Shown one piece after another: positions 1 through 6,351 of a DNA stretch of 9,493 nucleotides. The notes below the pieces were generated by a model. That model was not told where the DNA came from, ran no database searches, and saw only the letters and a list, made by a program, of their open reading frames with translations. The translations under genes and the position numbers were made by a program. Within the stretch, counting starts at the first letter, position 1; each line of letters starts with the position of its first letter. The stretch lies in assembly GCA_023431245.1 (NCBI GenBank), contig JAEYXO010000235.1, positions 1 through 9,493 on the forward strand, read 5' to 3'. Origin of the DNA: Pseudomonadota bacterium. GTDB taxonomy: Bacteria > Pseudomonadota > Gammaproteobacteria > Burkholderiales > SG8-41.

Positions 1-271
1 CCAGGATCGTGATCACCGCGACACAGGTCAGCAGCTTCAGCACGTCGGCCATCAGGTCGTCGACGAACATCCCGCTGAAGGTGTAGACCGGCTCGGCATT
101 GCCGGTGAAGAAGGTCAGCAGCGCGCAGCCGGCCAGGGTCGCCTGGGTCAGGCCGTAGGTGACGATGCGGTTGTCGTCACTGATGAACAGGTCGGCGATC
201 AGGATCACGCAGGCCATCACGAGCAGGAACAGCTCGGGATAGGCGGGCCACAGCGGGGTGATGTATTCCAT
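1..271 (-). CDS. nuoN: NADH-quinone oxidoreductase subunit N (N-terminal part; gene runs off the left edge)
   Basis: This is the first 90 codons of NuoN, one of the three antiporter-like proton-pumping subunits of the complex I membrane arm. The start is the ATG at 271-269. The protein opens MEYITPLWPAYPELFLLVMA, continues into a first membrane helix ending near Ile24-Ala-Asp-Leu-Phe, and has a second hydrophobic segment around residues 40-55. A later stretch, Met68-Phe-Val-Asp-Asp-Leu-Met-Ala-Asp-Val-Leu-Lys, matches the conserved NuoN pattern before its third helix. The open frame reaches position 1 without a stop, so about four fifths of the usual ~480-residue protein lies outside. It follows nuoM after a 21-nt gap and has a recognisable Shine-Dalgarno, consistent with being the last nuo gene of the same transcript. 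The functional charged residues of the later helices cannot be checked here. Confidence 0.95.
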   Translation of the reverse strand, partial: MEYITPLWPAYPELFLLVMACVILIADLFISDDNRIVTYGLTQATLAGCALLTFFTGNAEPVYTFSGMFVDDLMADVLKLLTCVAVITIL

Positions 272-279
272 CGTTTTTT

Positions 280-283
280 ACCT
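280..283 (-). promoter_or_regulatory. Shine-Dalgarno of nuoN
   Basis: Read on the minus strand, AGGT sits 8 nt upstream of the nuoN ATG, followed by a run of six A residues (279-274). The spacing is good, and the site lies in the 21-nt nuoM-nuoN gap. It supports the ATG at 271 as the start. It is a sequence-only call. Confidence 0.6.
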
Positions 284-292
284 GTATCCGGC

Positions 293-1786
293 CTACTGCA
301 CCGGCAGTTTGCTGTAGGAGACGTGGGCCAGCAGTTCGCTGACGGAGACATGCAGCACCTCGGCAAAGGGCTGCGGCCAGACGCCCATCACCAGGGTCAG
401 CAGGGCCAGCACGCCGAGGATCAGGAATTCCCGGATGTTGATATCCTTCAGCTCCGCAACATGATCATTGGCGACCGGGCCGAACACCACGCGTTTGTAC
501 ATCCACAGCGTGTACGCGGCACCGAATATCAGCGTGATCGCAGCGGCAAAGGCGAACCAGAAATTGACCTTGACCGCCCCCATGATCACCAGGAATTCGC
601 CGACAAAGCCGCTGGTGCCCGGAAGCCCCGCGTTGGCCATCGCGAACAGCAGGAACAGCGCCGCGAACACCGGCATGCGGTTGGCGACGCCGCCGTAGTC
701 GGCGATCTGCCGCGAATGCATGCGGTCATAGAGCACGCCGACGCAGAGGAACAGCGCGCCCGACACGAAACCGTGGGAGATCATCTGGATGATCGCGCCT
801 TCGACGCCCTGGGCATTGAACAGGAAGATGCCGAGCGTGACAAAACCCATGTGCGAGATCGACGAATAGGCAATCAGCTTCTTCATGTCGGTCTGCACCA
901 GCGCCACCAGCCCGATGTAGACCACGGCGATCAGCGACAGCGCGATCACCGCCGGCGCCAGGTAGAGGCTGGCATCCGGCACGATCGGCAGCGACAGCCG
1001 CAGGAAACCGTAGCCGCCGAGCTTCAGCATGATCGCGGCCAGCACCACCGAGCCGCCGGTGGGCGCCTCGACGTGGGCGTCGGGCAGCCAGGTATGCACC
1101 GGCCACATCGGCACCTTGACTGCAAAAGCCATAAAAAATGCAATAAAAACAAATACTTGCAATGCAAGCGACAGCGGCGTGCGGTAGAGATCGATGAAGG
1201 CGAAGCTGCCGCCCGAGAGGTTGTAGAGGACGATCAGCGCCACCAGCGACAGCAGCGAGCCGAGCAACGTGTAGAGGAAGAACTTCATCGCCGCGTAGAC
1301 CCGGTTGGGGCCGCCCCAGACGCCGATGATGATGAACATCGGGATCAGCGTCGCCTCGAAAAACACGTAGAACAGCATCGCGTCAAGCGCGGAGAACACG
1401 CCGTTCATCAGCCCCGACAGCACCAGGAAGGCCGCCATGTACTGCGCGACGCGGGTCTGGATCACCTCCCAGGCCGCGGCGACAACGAGAATGGTGGTGA
1501 AGCTGTTGAGCAGGATCAGCAGCAGCGAGATGCCGTCGATGCCGAGGTGGTAATTGATGTTGAAGGTTTCGATCCAGGGCTTCAGTTCGCCGAACTGGAA
1601 GCCTGCCCGCTGCAGGTCAAAGCCGGTGTACAGCGGCACCGTGACCGCGAAGCCGAGCACCGCGCCGATCAGCGCGATCACGCGGGCGGCCTGGGCGTTG
1701 CGGTCGCCGCCGGTGAACAGCACCGCGACGCCGGCGATGATCGGCACCCAGATGGCGAGGCTCAGTAACGGTAATCCCTGCATCAT
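293..1786 (-). CDS. nuoM: NADH-quinone oxidoreductase subunit M
   Basis: NuoM is an antiporter-like (Mrp/ND4-type) membrane subunit that forms one proton channel of complex I. The 497-residue protein is complete and strongly hydrophobic, with about 14 membrane helices expected for the family. Charged residues known to matter in E. coli NuoM have clear counterparts. Glu144 lies in FFEATLIPM, Lys224 in FAVKVPMWPVHTW, Lys255 in IMLKLGGYG and Glu397 in GFVGEFLV, and His338 lies in ISHGFVSGALF. The proton-antiporter signature spans roughly residues 135-425. Two ATG codons are adjacent (1786 and 1783), and I use the first. No strong Shine-Dalgarno is visible, only a purine-rich AAGAAAAAGA in the 19-nt gap after nuoL. 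Codons for residues 207-223 are oddly AT-rich compared with the rest of the gene, but the frame is intact. The identification is secure; the choice between the two Met starts is open. Confidence 0.98.
   Translation of the reverse strand: MMQGLPLLSLAIWVPIIAGVAVLFTGGDRNAQAARVIALIGAVLGFAVTVPLYTGFDLQRAGFQFGELKPWIETFNINYHLGIDGISLLLILLNSFTTILVVAAAWEVIQTRVAQYMAAFLVLSGLMNGVFSALDAMLFYVFFEATLIPMFIIIGVWGGPNRVYAAMKFFLYTLLGSLLSLVALIVLYNLSGGSFAFIDLYRTPLSLALQVFVFIAFFMAFAVKVPMWPVHTWLPDAHVEAPTGGSVVLAAIMLKLGGYGFLRLSLPIVPDASLYLAPAVIALSLIAVVYIGLVALVQTDMKKLIAYSSISHMGFVTLGIFLFNAQGVEGAIIQMISHGFVSGALFLCVGVLYDRMHSRQIADYGGVANRMPVFAALFLLFAMANAGLPGTSGFVGEFLVIMGAVKVNFWFAFAAAITLIFGAAYTLWMYKRVVFGPVANDHVAELKDINIREFLILGVLALLTLVMGVWPQPFAEVLHVSVSELLAHVSYSKLPVQ
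1118..1168 (-). other. AT-rich codon island inside nuoM, with a short perfect palindrome
   Basis: These 51 bases encode NuoM residues 207-223, a membrane helix just before the conserved Lys224. The codons are AT-ending: all five Phe are TTT, with GTT, GTA, ATT, several GCA, TTG and CAA, whereas the flanks use TTC, GTG/GTC, ATC and GCC/GCG. At 1156-1168 there is a perfect inverted repeat, CTTGCA-N-TGCAAG. The protein sequence is normal for the family, so this is a base-composition anomaly and not an insertion. I infer no definite function. Confidence 0.6.
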
Positions 1787-1805
1787 CAGTTCTTTTTCTT
1801 CAGGT

Positions 1806-3857
1806 TCAGCGGATGAAGGCCCAGGTCAGCAGGCCGAGAATGCCGAGGATCATCGCGAAGGCGTAGTGATACAGCCGGCCGCTCTGCAGTTCGCGGATCA
1901 CGCCCGCGAACCAGCCGACCAGCCGCGCCGAGCCGTTGACCATCACGTTGTCGATCACCGCCACATCCCCGCCCTTCCACAGTCCGGTGCCCAGCGCGCG
2001 CGCGCCGCCGGCAAAGAACCAGTCGTTGAAACGGTCGAGCCCGTATTTCTCCATCAGGATGGTCACCGCAACGCCCCACTGCCGGCGCAGCTTCGCCGGC
2101 AGTTCCGGCCGCAGGATGTAGAGGAACCAGGCGGTGGCGGCACCGGCCACGGCCATCCAGAACGGAAGCGTGGCGACCGCGTGCGTCATCATGCCGGTCA
2201 CGCCGGTGAAGCCCTGCGCCAGTGTCGCCATGGCGGTATGCGCGGGATTGACCGTGATTGCCGAACCGAAATAGTTGCCGTAGACAAAGGTGCCGATCAG
2301 CCAGCCGGAGGCCACCGACGGAATCGCCAGCATCAGCAGGGGGAAAGTCACGACCCAGGGTGATTCGTGGGGCTTGCCGTGGCCATGATCATCATGGTGA
2401 TCATCGTGGCCGTCATCGGCGTGGTCGTCGTGATGCCCGGCCGCCTGCGCGTCGGCATCAGCGGCCTTCACATCCGGATGATGGGGATCGGCAAAACGCT
2501 CCTTGCCGTGGAAGGCGTAGAACACCAGGCGGAAGGAGTAGAAGCCGCCGACGAAGACCCCGGCCACCGCCAGCGCATAGGCAAAACCGGCGCCCGGCAC
2601 GGTGGCGTGTTTCAGCGCCTCGACGATGGTTTCCTTGGAGAAAAAGCCGGCAAAGGGCGGCAGGCCGGCATTGGCGATGGCGCCGATCAGCACCGTCAGG
2701 TAGGTGATCGGCATGTATTTCGCGAGGCCGCCCATCCTGCGCATGTCCTGCTGGTGGTGCATTGCGATGATCACCGAGCCGGCGCCGAGGAACAGCACCG
2801 CCTTGAAGAAGGCGTGGGTGAAGAGGTGGAAAATCGCGGCCGAGTAGGCCGAGGCGCCGAGCGCCATGGTCATGTAGCCCAGCTGGGACAGCGTGGAGTA
2901 CGCGACCACCCGCTTGATGTCGTACTGCACGGTGGCGATCAGCGCCATGAAGAAGGCGGTGATCGCCCCGATGACCAGCACGAAGGACAGCGCGGCCTCG
3001 GACAGTTCGAACAGCGGCGACATCCGCGCCACCATGAAGATGCCGGCGGTGACCATCGTCGCGGCGTGGATCAGCGCGGAGATCGGCGTCGGCCCCTCCA
3101 TCGAGTCCGGCAGCCAGACATGCAGCGGGAACTGCGCCGACTTGCCCATCGCGCCGATGAACAGCAGGATGCAGATCACGGTGATCAGCGACCATTCGAC
3201 GCCGGGAAACAGCTCGATGCTGTTGCCGGCGAGCCGTCCCGCGTTGGCGAACACCGCGGCATAGTCCAGGGTGCCGAAATACATCAGCACCAGCGCAATG
3301 CCGAGCAGGAAGCCGAAATCGCCGACCCGGTTGACCAGGAAGGCCTTGAGGTTGGCGTAGATCGCCGTCGGCCGGGTGTACCAGAAGCCGATCAGCAGGT
3401 ACGACACCAGGCCCACCGCCTCCCAGCCGAAGAACAGTTGCAGGAAGTTGTTGCTCATCACCAGCATCAGCATCGAGAAGGTGAAAAGCGAGATGTACGA
3501 GAAGAACCGCTGGTAACCGGGATCGTCGGCCATGTAGCCGATGGTGTAGATGTGCACCATCAGCGACACGAAGGAGACCACCATCATCATCGTTGCCGAC
3601 AGCGGATCGATCAGGAAACCGATCTCGAAGCGGATGTTGCCGGAAACGAGCCAGGTGTAGACCGGACCGTTGAACACGTTGCCCGCCATCACGTCGCGGT
3701 AGACCAGGAAGGACGCCACCAGGCACACCACCATGCCGAGGATGGTGACGACATGCGCCGCGCGGCGGCCGATGGCCCAGCCGAACAGGCCGGCGATGAT
3801 CGCGCCGGCGAGCGGCGCCAGCGGCACCAGCAGGTAGAGTTTCTGCATTTCGGTCAT
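1806..3857 (-). CDS. nuoL: NADH-quinone oxidoreductase subunit L
   Basis: NuoL is the distal antiporter-like subunit of complex I. It carries the long lateral helix HL, which runs along the membrane arm, and its last helix anchors that arm. From the ATG at 3857 the protein has 683 residues. Key residues are visible: Glu146 in FFGWEAVGLVSYLLIG, Lys239 in MGKSAQFPLHVWLPD, His264 in ISALIHAATMVTAG, His348 and Lys352 in LFTHAFFKAVLF, and Lys408 in AGFFSKE. It is about 70 residues longer than E. coli NuoL. Much of the excess is a His/Asp-rich loop at residues 458-497, between the helix ending VFYAFHGKE and the one beginning PWVVTFPLLM. Start choice is uncertain: GTG 3860, ATG 3857 and ATG 3848 are all in frame. 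The last has GGTGA 8 nt upstream and would give MQKLYLLVPL. The gene lies 7 nt after nuoK and 19 nt before nuoM. Confidence 0.97.
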   Translation of the reverse strand: MTEMQKLYLLVPLAPLAGAIIAGLFGWAIGRRAAHVVTILGMVVCLVASFLVYRDVMAGNVFNGPVYTWLVSGNIRFEIGFLIDPLSATMMMVVSFVSLMVHIYTIGYMADDPGYQRFFSYISLFTFSMLMLVMSNNFLQLFFGWEAVGLVSYLLIGFWYTRPTAIYANLKAFLVNRVGDFGFLLGIALVLMYFGTLDYAAVFANAGRLAGNSIELFPGVEWSLITVICILLFIGAMGKSAQFPLHVWLPDSMEGPTPISALIHAATMVTAGIFMVARMSPLFELSEAALSFVLVIGAITAFFMALIATVQYDIKRVVAYSTLSQLGYMTMALGASAYSAAIFHLFTHAFFKAVLFLGAGSVIIAMHHQQDMRRMGGLAKYMPITYLTVLIGAIANAGLPPFAGFFSKETIVEALKHATVPGAGFAYALAVAGVFVGGFYSFRLVFYAFHGKERFADPHHPDVKAADADAQAAGHHDDHADDGHDDHHDDHGHGKPHESPWVVTFPLLMLAIPSVASGWLIGTFVYGNYFGSAITVNPAHTAMATLAQGFTGVTGMMTHAVATLPFWMAVAGAATAWFLYILRPELPAKLRRQWGVAVTILMEKYGLDRFNDWFFAGGARALGTGLWKGGDVAVIDNVMVNGSARLVGWFAGVIRELQSGRLYHYAFAMILGILGLLTWAFIR
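2367..2435 (-). repeat. His/Asp-rich low-complexity repeat within nuoL
   Basis: This segment encodes NuoL residues 475-497, in which 9 residues are His and 8 are Asp, arranged as repeated His-Asp-Asp-His-like units. On the minus strand the DNA repeats CAC/CAT and GAT/GAC codons with an approximate 12-nt period, and TGATCA occurs twice (2386-2391 and 2398-2403). It lies in the loop between two C-terminal membrane helices. By helix counting against E. coli NuoL, where the N-terminus is periplasmic, that loop should face the cytoplasm. Metal or proton binding is possible from composition alone but is not shown. The repeat may vary in copy number between relatives. Confidence 0.75.
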
Positions 3858-3864
3858 CACCGCA

Positions 3865-4173
3865 TCAGCCCTTCATCCGGTTGATGTCTTCGACATTGAT
3901 CGTGTTCAGGTTGCGGAACAGCACCACCAGGATCGCCAGGCCGATCGCCGATTCGGCGGCGGCCACGGTCAGGATGAAAAACACGAACACCTGGCCCGCG
4001 GTATCGCCGAGGAAATGCGAAAAAGCCACGAAGTTCAGGTTCACCGCCAGCAGCATCAGCTCGATCGCCATCAGCAGCACGATGATGTTCTTGCGGTTCA
4101 GGAAAATCCCGATCACCGAGATCGAGAACAGGATCGCGCCGAGGACCAGGTAATGGGACAGGGAGATGCTCAT
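3865..4173 (-). CDS. nuoK: NADH-quinone oxidoreductase subunit K
   Basis: NuoK is the small ND4L-type membrane subunit linking the quinone-proximal part of complex I to the antiporter-like subunits. The 102-residue length is normal for the family. It has three hydrophobic helices, at about residues 6-25, 29-51 and 61-85. The two buried glutamates that matter for proton transfer are present: Glu38 in LLMAIELMLLAVN and Glu74 in TVAAAESAIGLAI. They correspond to Glu36 and Glu72 of E. coli. The start ATG at 4173 overlaps the nuoJ stop by four bases (ATGA), a classic sign of translational coupling. A purine-rich GGGGGA stands six bases upstream, inside the end of nuoJ. The same frame stays open upstream of this start, but that extension is a shadow of nuoJ and nuoI and is not used. 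nuoL starts 7 nt or slightly more downstream. Confidence 0.98.
   Translation of the reverse strand: MSISLSHYLVLGAILFSISVIGIFLNRKNIIVLLMAIELMLLAVNLNFVAFSHFLGDTAGQVFVFFILTVAAAESAIGLAILVVLFRNLNTINVEDINRMKG
4170..4173 (-). other. nuoJ stop / nuoK start overlap (ATGA)
   Basis: The nuoJ stop TGA (4172-4170) and the nuoK start ATG (4173-4171) share bases. The nuoK Shine-Dalgarno-like GGGGGA at 4185-4180 lies within nuoJ codons. This suggests stop-and-restart translation that would keep the two adjacent membrane subunits in balance. Confidence 0.8.
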
Positions 4174-4784
4174 GCCTCGTCCCCCTTCTTCTCCGCCGGC
4201 ATCGAGACCATGCGCACGCGATCCTCGCGGCGCACGGCCACCTGCTGCGCCGGATCGATGTACTTGGCGTGTTTGCGGCGGCGCAGTGTCAGGGCGATCG
4301 CGGCGACGATGGCGACCAGCAGGATCACCGCCGCCAGCTCGAAAGGATAGACGTAATCGGTGTAGAGCAGCCGGCCCAGTTCCTTGGTGTTGCTGTATCC
4401 GGCGGGCGCGGACTCGGGCCGCGGCATCTCGGCAAGACCGAAATACGGGCCGGCCAGCACCAGCGCCATCTCGGCCACCAGCAGCAGGGCCACCACCGCA
4501 CCCACGGGCAGGTAGCTCCAGAATCCCTCGCGCAGGCGCGCGAGGTTGATGTCGAGCATCATCACGACGAACAGGAACAGCACCATCACCGCGCCGACAT
4601 AGACCAGGACCAGCGCGATGCCGAGGAATTCCGCCTCGAGCTGGATCCAGATGCCGGCGGAGGTGCAGAAAGCCAGCACCAGGAACAGGGCGGCGTGCAC
4701 CGGGTTCCTTGCGGTGATCACGCGCAGCGCGGCAAACACCAGTACCGCGGCGAAGAACCAGAACATGAATTCTTGGAAGCTCAT
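4170..4784 (-). CDS. nuoJ: NADH-quinone oxidoreductase subunit J
   Basis: NuoJ is the ND6-type membrane subunit that sits between NuoH and NuoK and helps couple quinone reduction to proton pumping. The 204-residue protein has five hydrophobic helices. The conserved core is RNPVHAALFLVLAF at residues 26-39, followed by LGIALVLVYVGAVMVLFLF at about 54-72. The latter is the third helix, with a conserved Tyr (Tyr62) where the family has a pi-bulge. A last helix at about 149-166 is followed by a basic, presumably cytoplasmic tail of about 35 residues (LRRRKHAKY onward). Its ATG at 4784 lies 6 nt after the nuoI stop, and its stop overlaps nuoK by 4 nt. No strong Shine-Dalgarno is visible, so it may depend on coupling to nuoI. 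The assignment is secure from motif, length and position. Confidence 0.97.
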   Translation of the reverse strand: MSFQEFMFWFFAAVLVFAALRVITARNPVHAALFLVLAFCTSAGIWIQLEAEFLGIALVLVYVGAVMVLFLFVVMMLDINLARLREGFWSYLPVGAVVALLLVAEMALVLAGPYFGLAEMPRPESAPAGYSNTKELGRLLYTDYVYPFELAAVILLVAIVAAIALTLRRRKHAKYIDPAQQVAVRREDRVRMVSMPAEKKGDEA

Positions 4785-4790
4785 CTTGTT

Positions 4791-5279
4791 TTACCGGTAT
4801 GCCGCATCGGCTGCGCGGTCCTTTGCGATCTGCTCTTCGTAAGCGTCGCCGATCGCGAGCAGCATCGGCTTGGTGTAGATCAGGTCGCCGCGCTTCTCGC
4901 CGTGATATTCGAAAATCCGGGTCTCGACGATCGAATCCACCGGGCAGGACTCCTCGCAGAATCCGCAGAAAATGCACTTGGTCAGGTCGATGTCGTAACG
5001 CGTGGTGCGGCGCGTGCCGTCGGCGCGCTGCTCGGACTCGATGGTGATCGCCAGCGCCGGGCATACCGCCTCGCACAGCTTGCAGGCGATGCAGCGCTCT
5101 TCGCCGTTCGGATAGCGGCGCAGCGCGTGCAGGCCCCGGAAACGCGGGCTCTGCGGGGTTTTTTCCTCGGGAAACTGCACCGTGATCTTGCGCGCGAAGA
5201 AATAGCGCCCGGTCAGCGCCATGCCCTTCAGCAGTTCGAACAGCAGGAAGGTGCTGAAAAATTTGCGGATCGCCGTCAT
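4791..5279 (-). CDS. nuoI: NADH-quinone oxidoreductase subunit I (N6a/N6b iron-sulfur protein)
   Basis: NuoI is the TYKY-type ferredoxin-like subunit that carries clusters N6a and N6b. These pass electrons from NuoG towards the terminal cluster N2 in NuoB. The 162-residue protein has an amphipathic N-terminus (TAIRKFFSTFLLFELLKGMA) that rests on the membrane arm. Two CxxCxxCxxxCP motifs follow, with cysteines 63, 66, 69 and 73, and 102, 105, 108 and 112. The ATG at 5279 is chosen for three reasons: it gives the usual family length, it lies one base after the nuoH stop, and GGA stands six bases upstream. A longer in-frame start at 5324 would add 15 residues overlapping nuoH with no family support. 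All eight cluster ligands are intact. nuoJ follows after 6 nt. Confidence 0.98.
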   Translation of the reverse strand: MTAIRKFFSTFLLFELLKGMALTGRYFFARKITVQFPEEKTPQSPRFRGLHALRRYPNGEERCIACKLCEAVCPALAITIESEQRADGTRRTTRYDIDLTKCIFCGFCEESCPVDSIVETRIFEYHGEKRGDLIYTKPMLLAIGDAYEEQIAKDRAADAAYR

Positions 5280-5280
5280 C

Positions 5281-6351
5281 TCATTTCCACCATACCCACA
5301 GCGAAGTCTGCATCCAGGCGCCAAGCACGATGATCCACACCAGCGTCACCGGGATGAAGATTTTCCACCCCAGGCGCATGATCTGGTCGTAGCGGTAGCG
5401 CGGGAAGGTCGCGCGGAACCACAGGAACAGCGAAACCACGAAGAACATCTTCGCAAACAGCCAGCCCGGGCTGGACGCGCCGAGCAGCCCCCAGGACGCC
5501 GGGAACGGCGACAGCCAGCCGCCGAGGAACAGGATCGCGGTCAGCGCCGAGATCAGGATCATGTTCGCGTATTCGGCGAGGAAAAACACCGCGAAGGTCA
5601 TGCCCGAATATTCGACGTGGAAACCGGCAACGATTTCCGATTCGCCCTCGGCCACGTCAAACGGCGCGCGGTTGGTCTCGGCCACGCCGGAAATCAGGTA
5701 GGTCAGGAACAGCGGGAACAGCGGTATCCAGAACCAGCCGAACATGCCCGCCCCGCCCTGCTGCGCCTTGACGATCTCTCCGAGGTTCAGGCTCTGCGCC
5801 GCCATCAGCACGCCGACCAGCGCGAAGCCCATCGCGATCTCATAGGAGACGATCTGCGCTGCGGACCGCATCGCCCCGAGGAAGGCGTATTTCGAATTCG
5901 AGGCCCAGCCGGCGATGATCACGCCGTAAACGCCGAGGGAAGTCATCGCCAGCAGGTAGAGCAGGCTCGCGTCGATGTTCGACAGCACCAGCTCCGGCGA
6001 AAACGGCACCACCGCCCAGGCCGCCAGCGCCGGCATGATCGCCATGATCGGCGCCAGCACGAACAGGAACTTGTTGGCGCCGGTCGGCACGATGATTTCC
6101 TTGACCAGCAGCTTCAGGCCGTCGGCGATCGGCTGCGCGAGGCCGCCGAGCCAGCGGATGCCGAAGAAGGTGGTGCGGTTCGGTCCGATGCGGATCTGCA
6201 TGAAGCCGATCAGCTTGCGTTCCCACAACGTCAGGTAGGCCACGCACAGCATCAGCGGAACCACGATCACCAGGATTTTCACAAGTGTCCATACCACCGG
6301 CCACAGCGGGCCGAGCAGCGATTGCGGATAGACGAGCAGCGTATCGAGCAT
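5281..6351 (-). CDS. nuoH: NADH-quinone oxidoreductase subunit H
   Basis: NuoH is the ND1-type membrane subunit that joins the peripheral and membrane arms and lines the quinone-binding cavity. The 356-residue protein has about eight hydrophobic helices. Conserved segments appear in order: TLWERKLIGFMQIRIGPNR at 41-59, AQPIADGLKLLVKE at 72-85, GWASNSKYAFLGAMRSAAQ at 148-166, the acidic loop ETNRAPFDVAEGESEIVAGF at 225-244, and RATFPRYRYDQ at 313-323. The start is ATG 6351. Its A is also the last base of the nuoG stop (TGATG), and AAGG stands 10 nt upstream. The frame is open further upstream, but that 35-residue extension overlaps nuoG and looks non-coding. nuoI begins one base after the nuoH stop. 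All hallmark motifs are intact, so the subunit looks functional. Confidence 0.98.
   Translation of the reverse strand: MLDTLLVYPQSLLGPLWPVVWTLVKILVIVVPLMLCVAYLTLWERKLIGFMQIRIGPNRTTFFGIRWLGGLAQPIADGLKLLVKEIIVPTGANKFLFVLAPIMAIMPALAAWAVVPFSPELVLSNIDASLLYLLAMTSLGVYGVIIAGWASNSKYAFLGAMRSAAQIVSYEIAMGFALVGVLMAAQSLNLGEIVKAQQGGAGMFGWFWIPLFPLFLTYLISGVAETNRAPFDVAEGESEIVAGFHVEYSGMTFAVFFLAEYANMILISALTAILFLGGWLSPFPASWGLLGASSPGWLFAKMFFVVSLFLWFRATFPRYRYDQIMRLGWKIFIPVTLVWIIVLGAWMQTSLWVWWK
5286..5290 (-). promoter_or_regulatory. Shine-Dalgarno of nuoI, inside the last codons of nuoH
   Basis: On the minus strand GTGGA, part of the final Trp-Trp-Lys codons of nuoH, stands 6 nt before the nuoI ATG at 5279. It favours that start over the longer in-frame start at 5324. 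It is a short, sequence-only match. Confidence 0.5.

Noticed and set aside
323..1768. Long open frame (481 codons) on the plus strand opposite nuoM
   Set aside because: Its product is made almost wholly of Gln, Arg, His, Asp and Glu with no recognisable domain. That is the expected antisense reading of a hydrophobic membrane protein in GC-rich DNA. nuoM is certain on the other strand.
1787..1805. Possible terminator or promoter in the nuoL-nuoM gap
   Set aside because: The gap is only 19 nt, purine-rich, and has no inverted repeat or T-run on the transcribed strand. It fits a weak ribosome-binding region only.
2367..3884. Long open frame (505 codons) on the plus strand opposite nuoL
   Set aside because: It shows the same Gln/Arg/His/Asp-rich antisense composition and no domain, and it mirrors nuoL exactly. 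The start of the frame falls in the complement of the His/Asp repeat.
3865..5076. Apparent 403-codon frame on the minus strand spanning nuoI, nuoJ and nuoK
   Set aside because: Only the last 102 codons, nuoK, are real. The upstream Arg/Gly/Ala-rich part is an out-of-frame reading of nuoI and nuoJ, so this is not a fusion protein.
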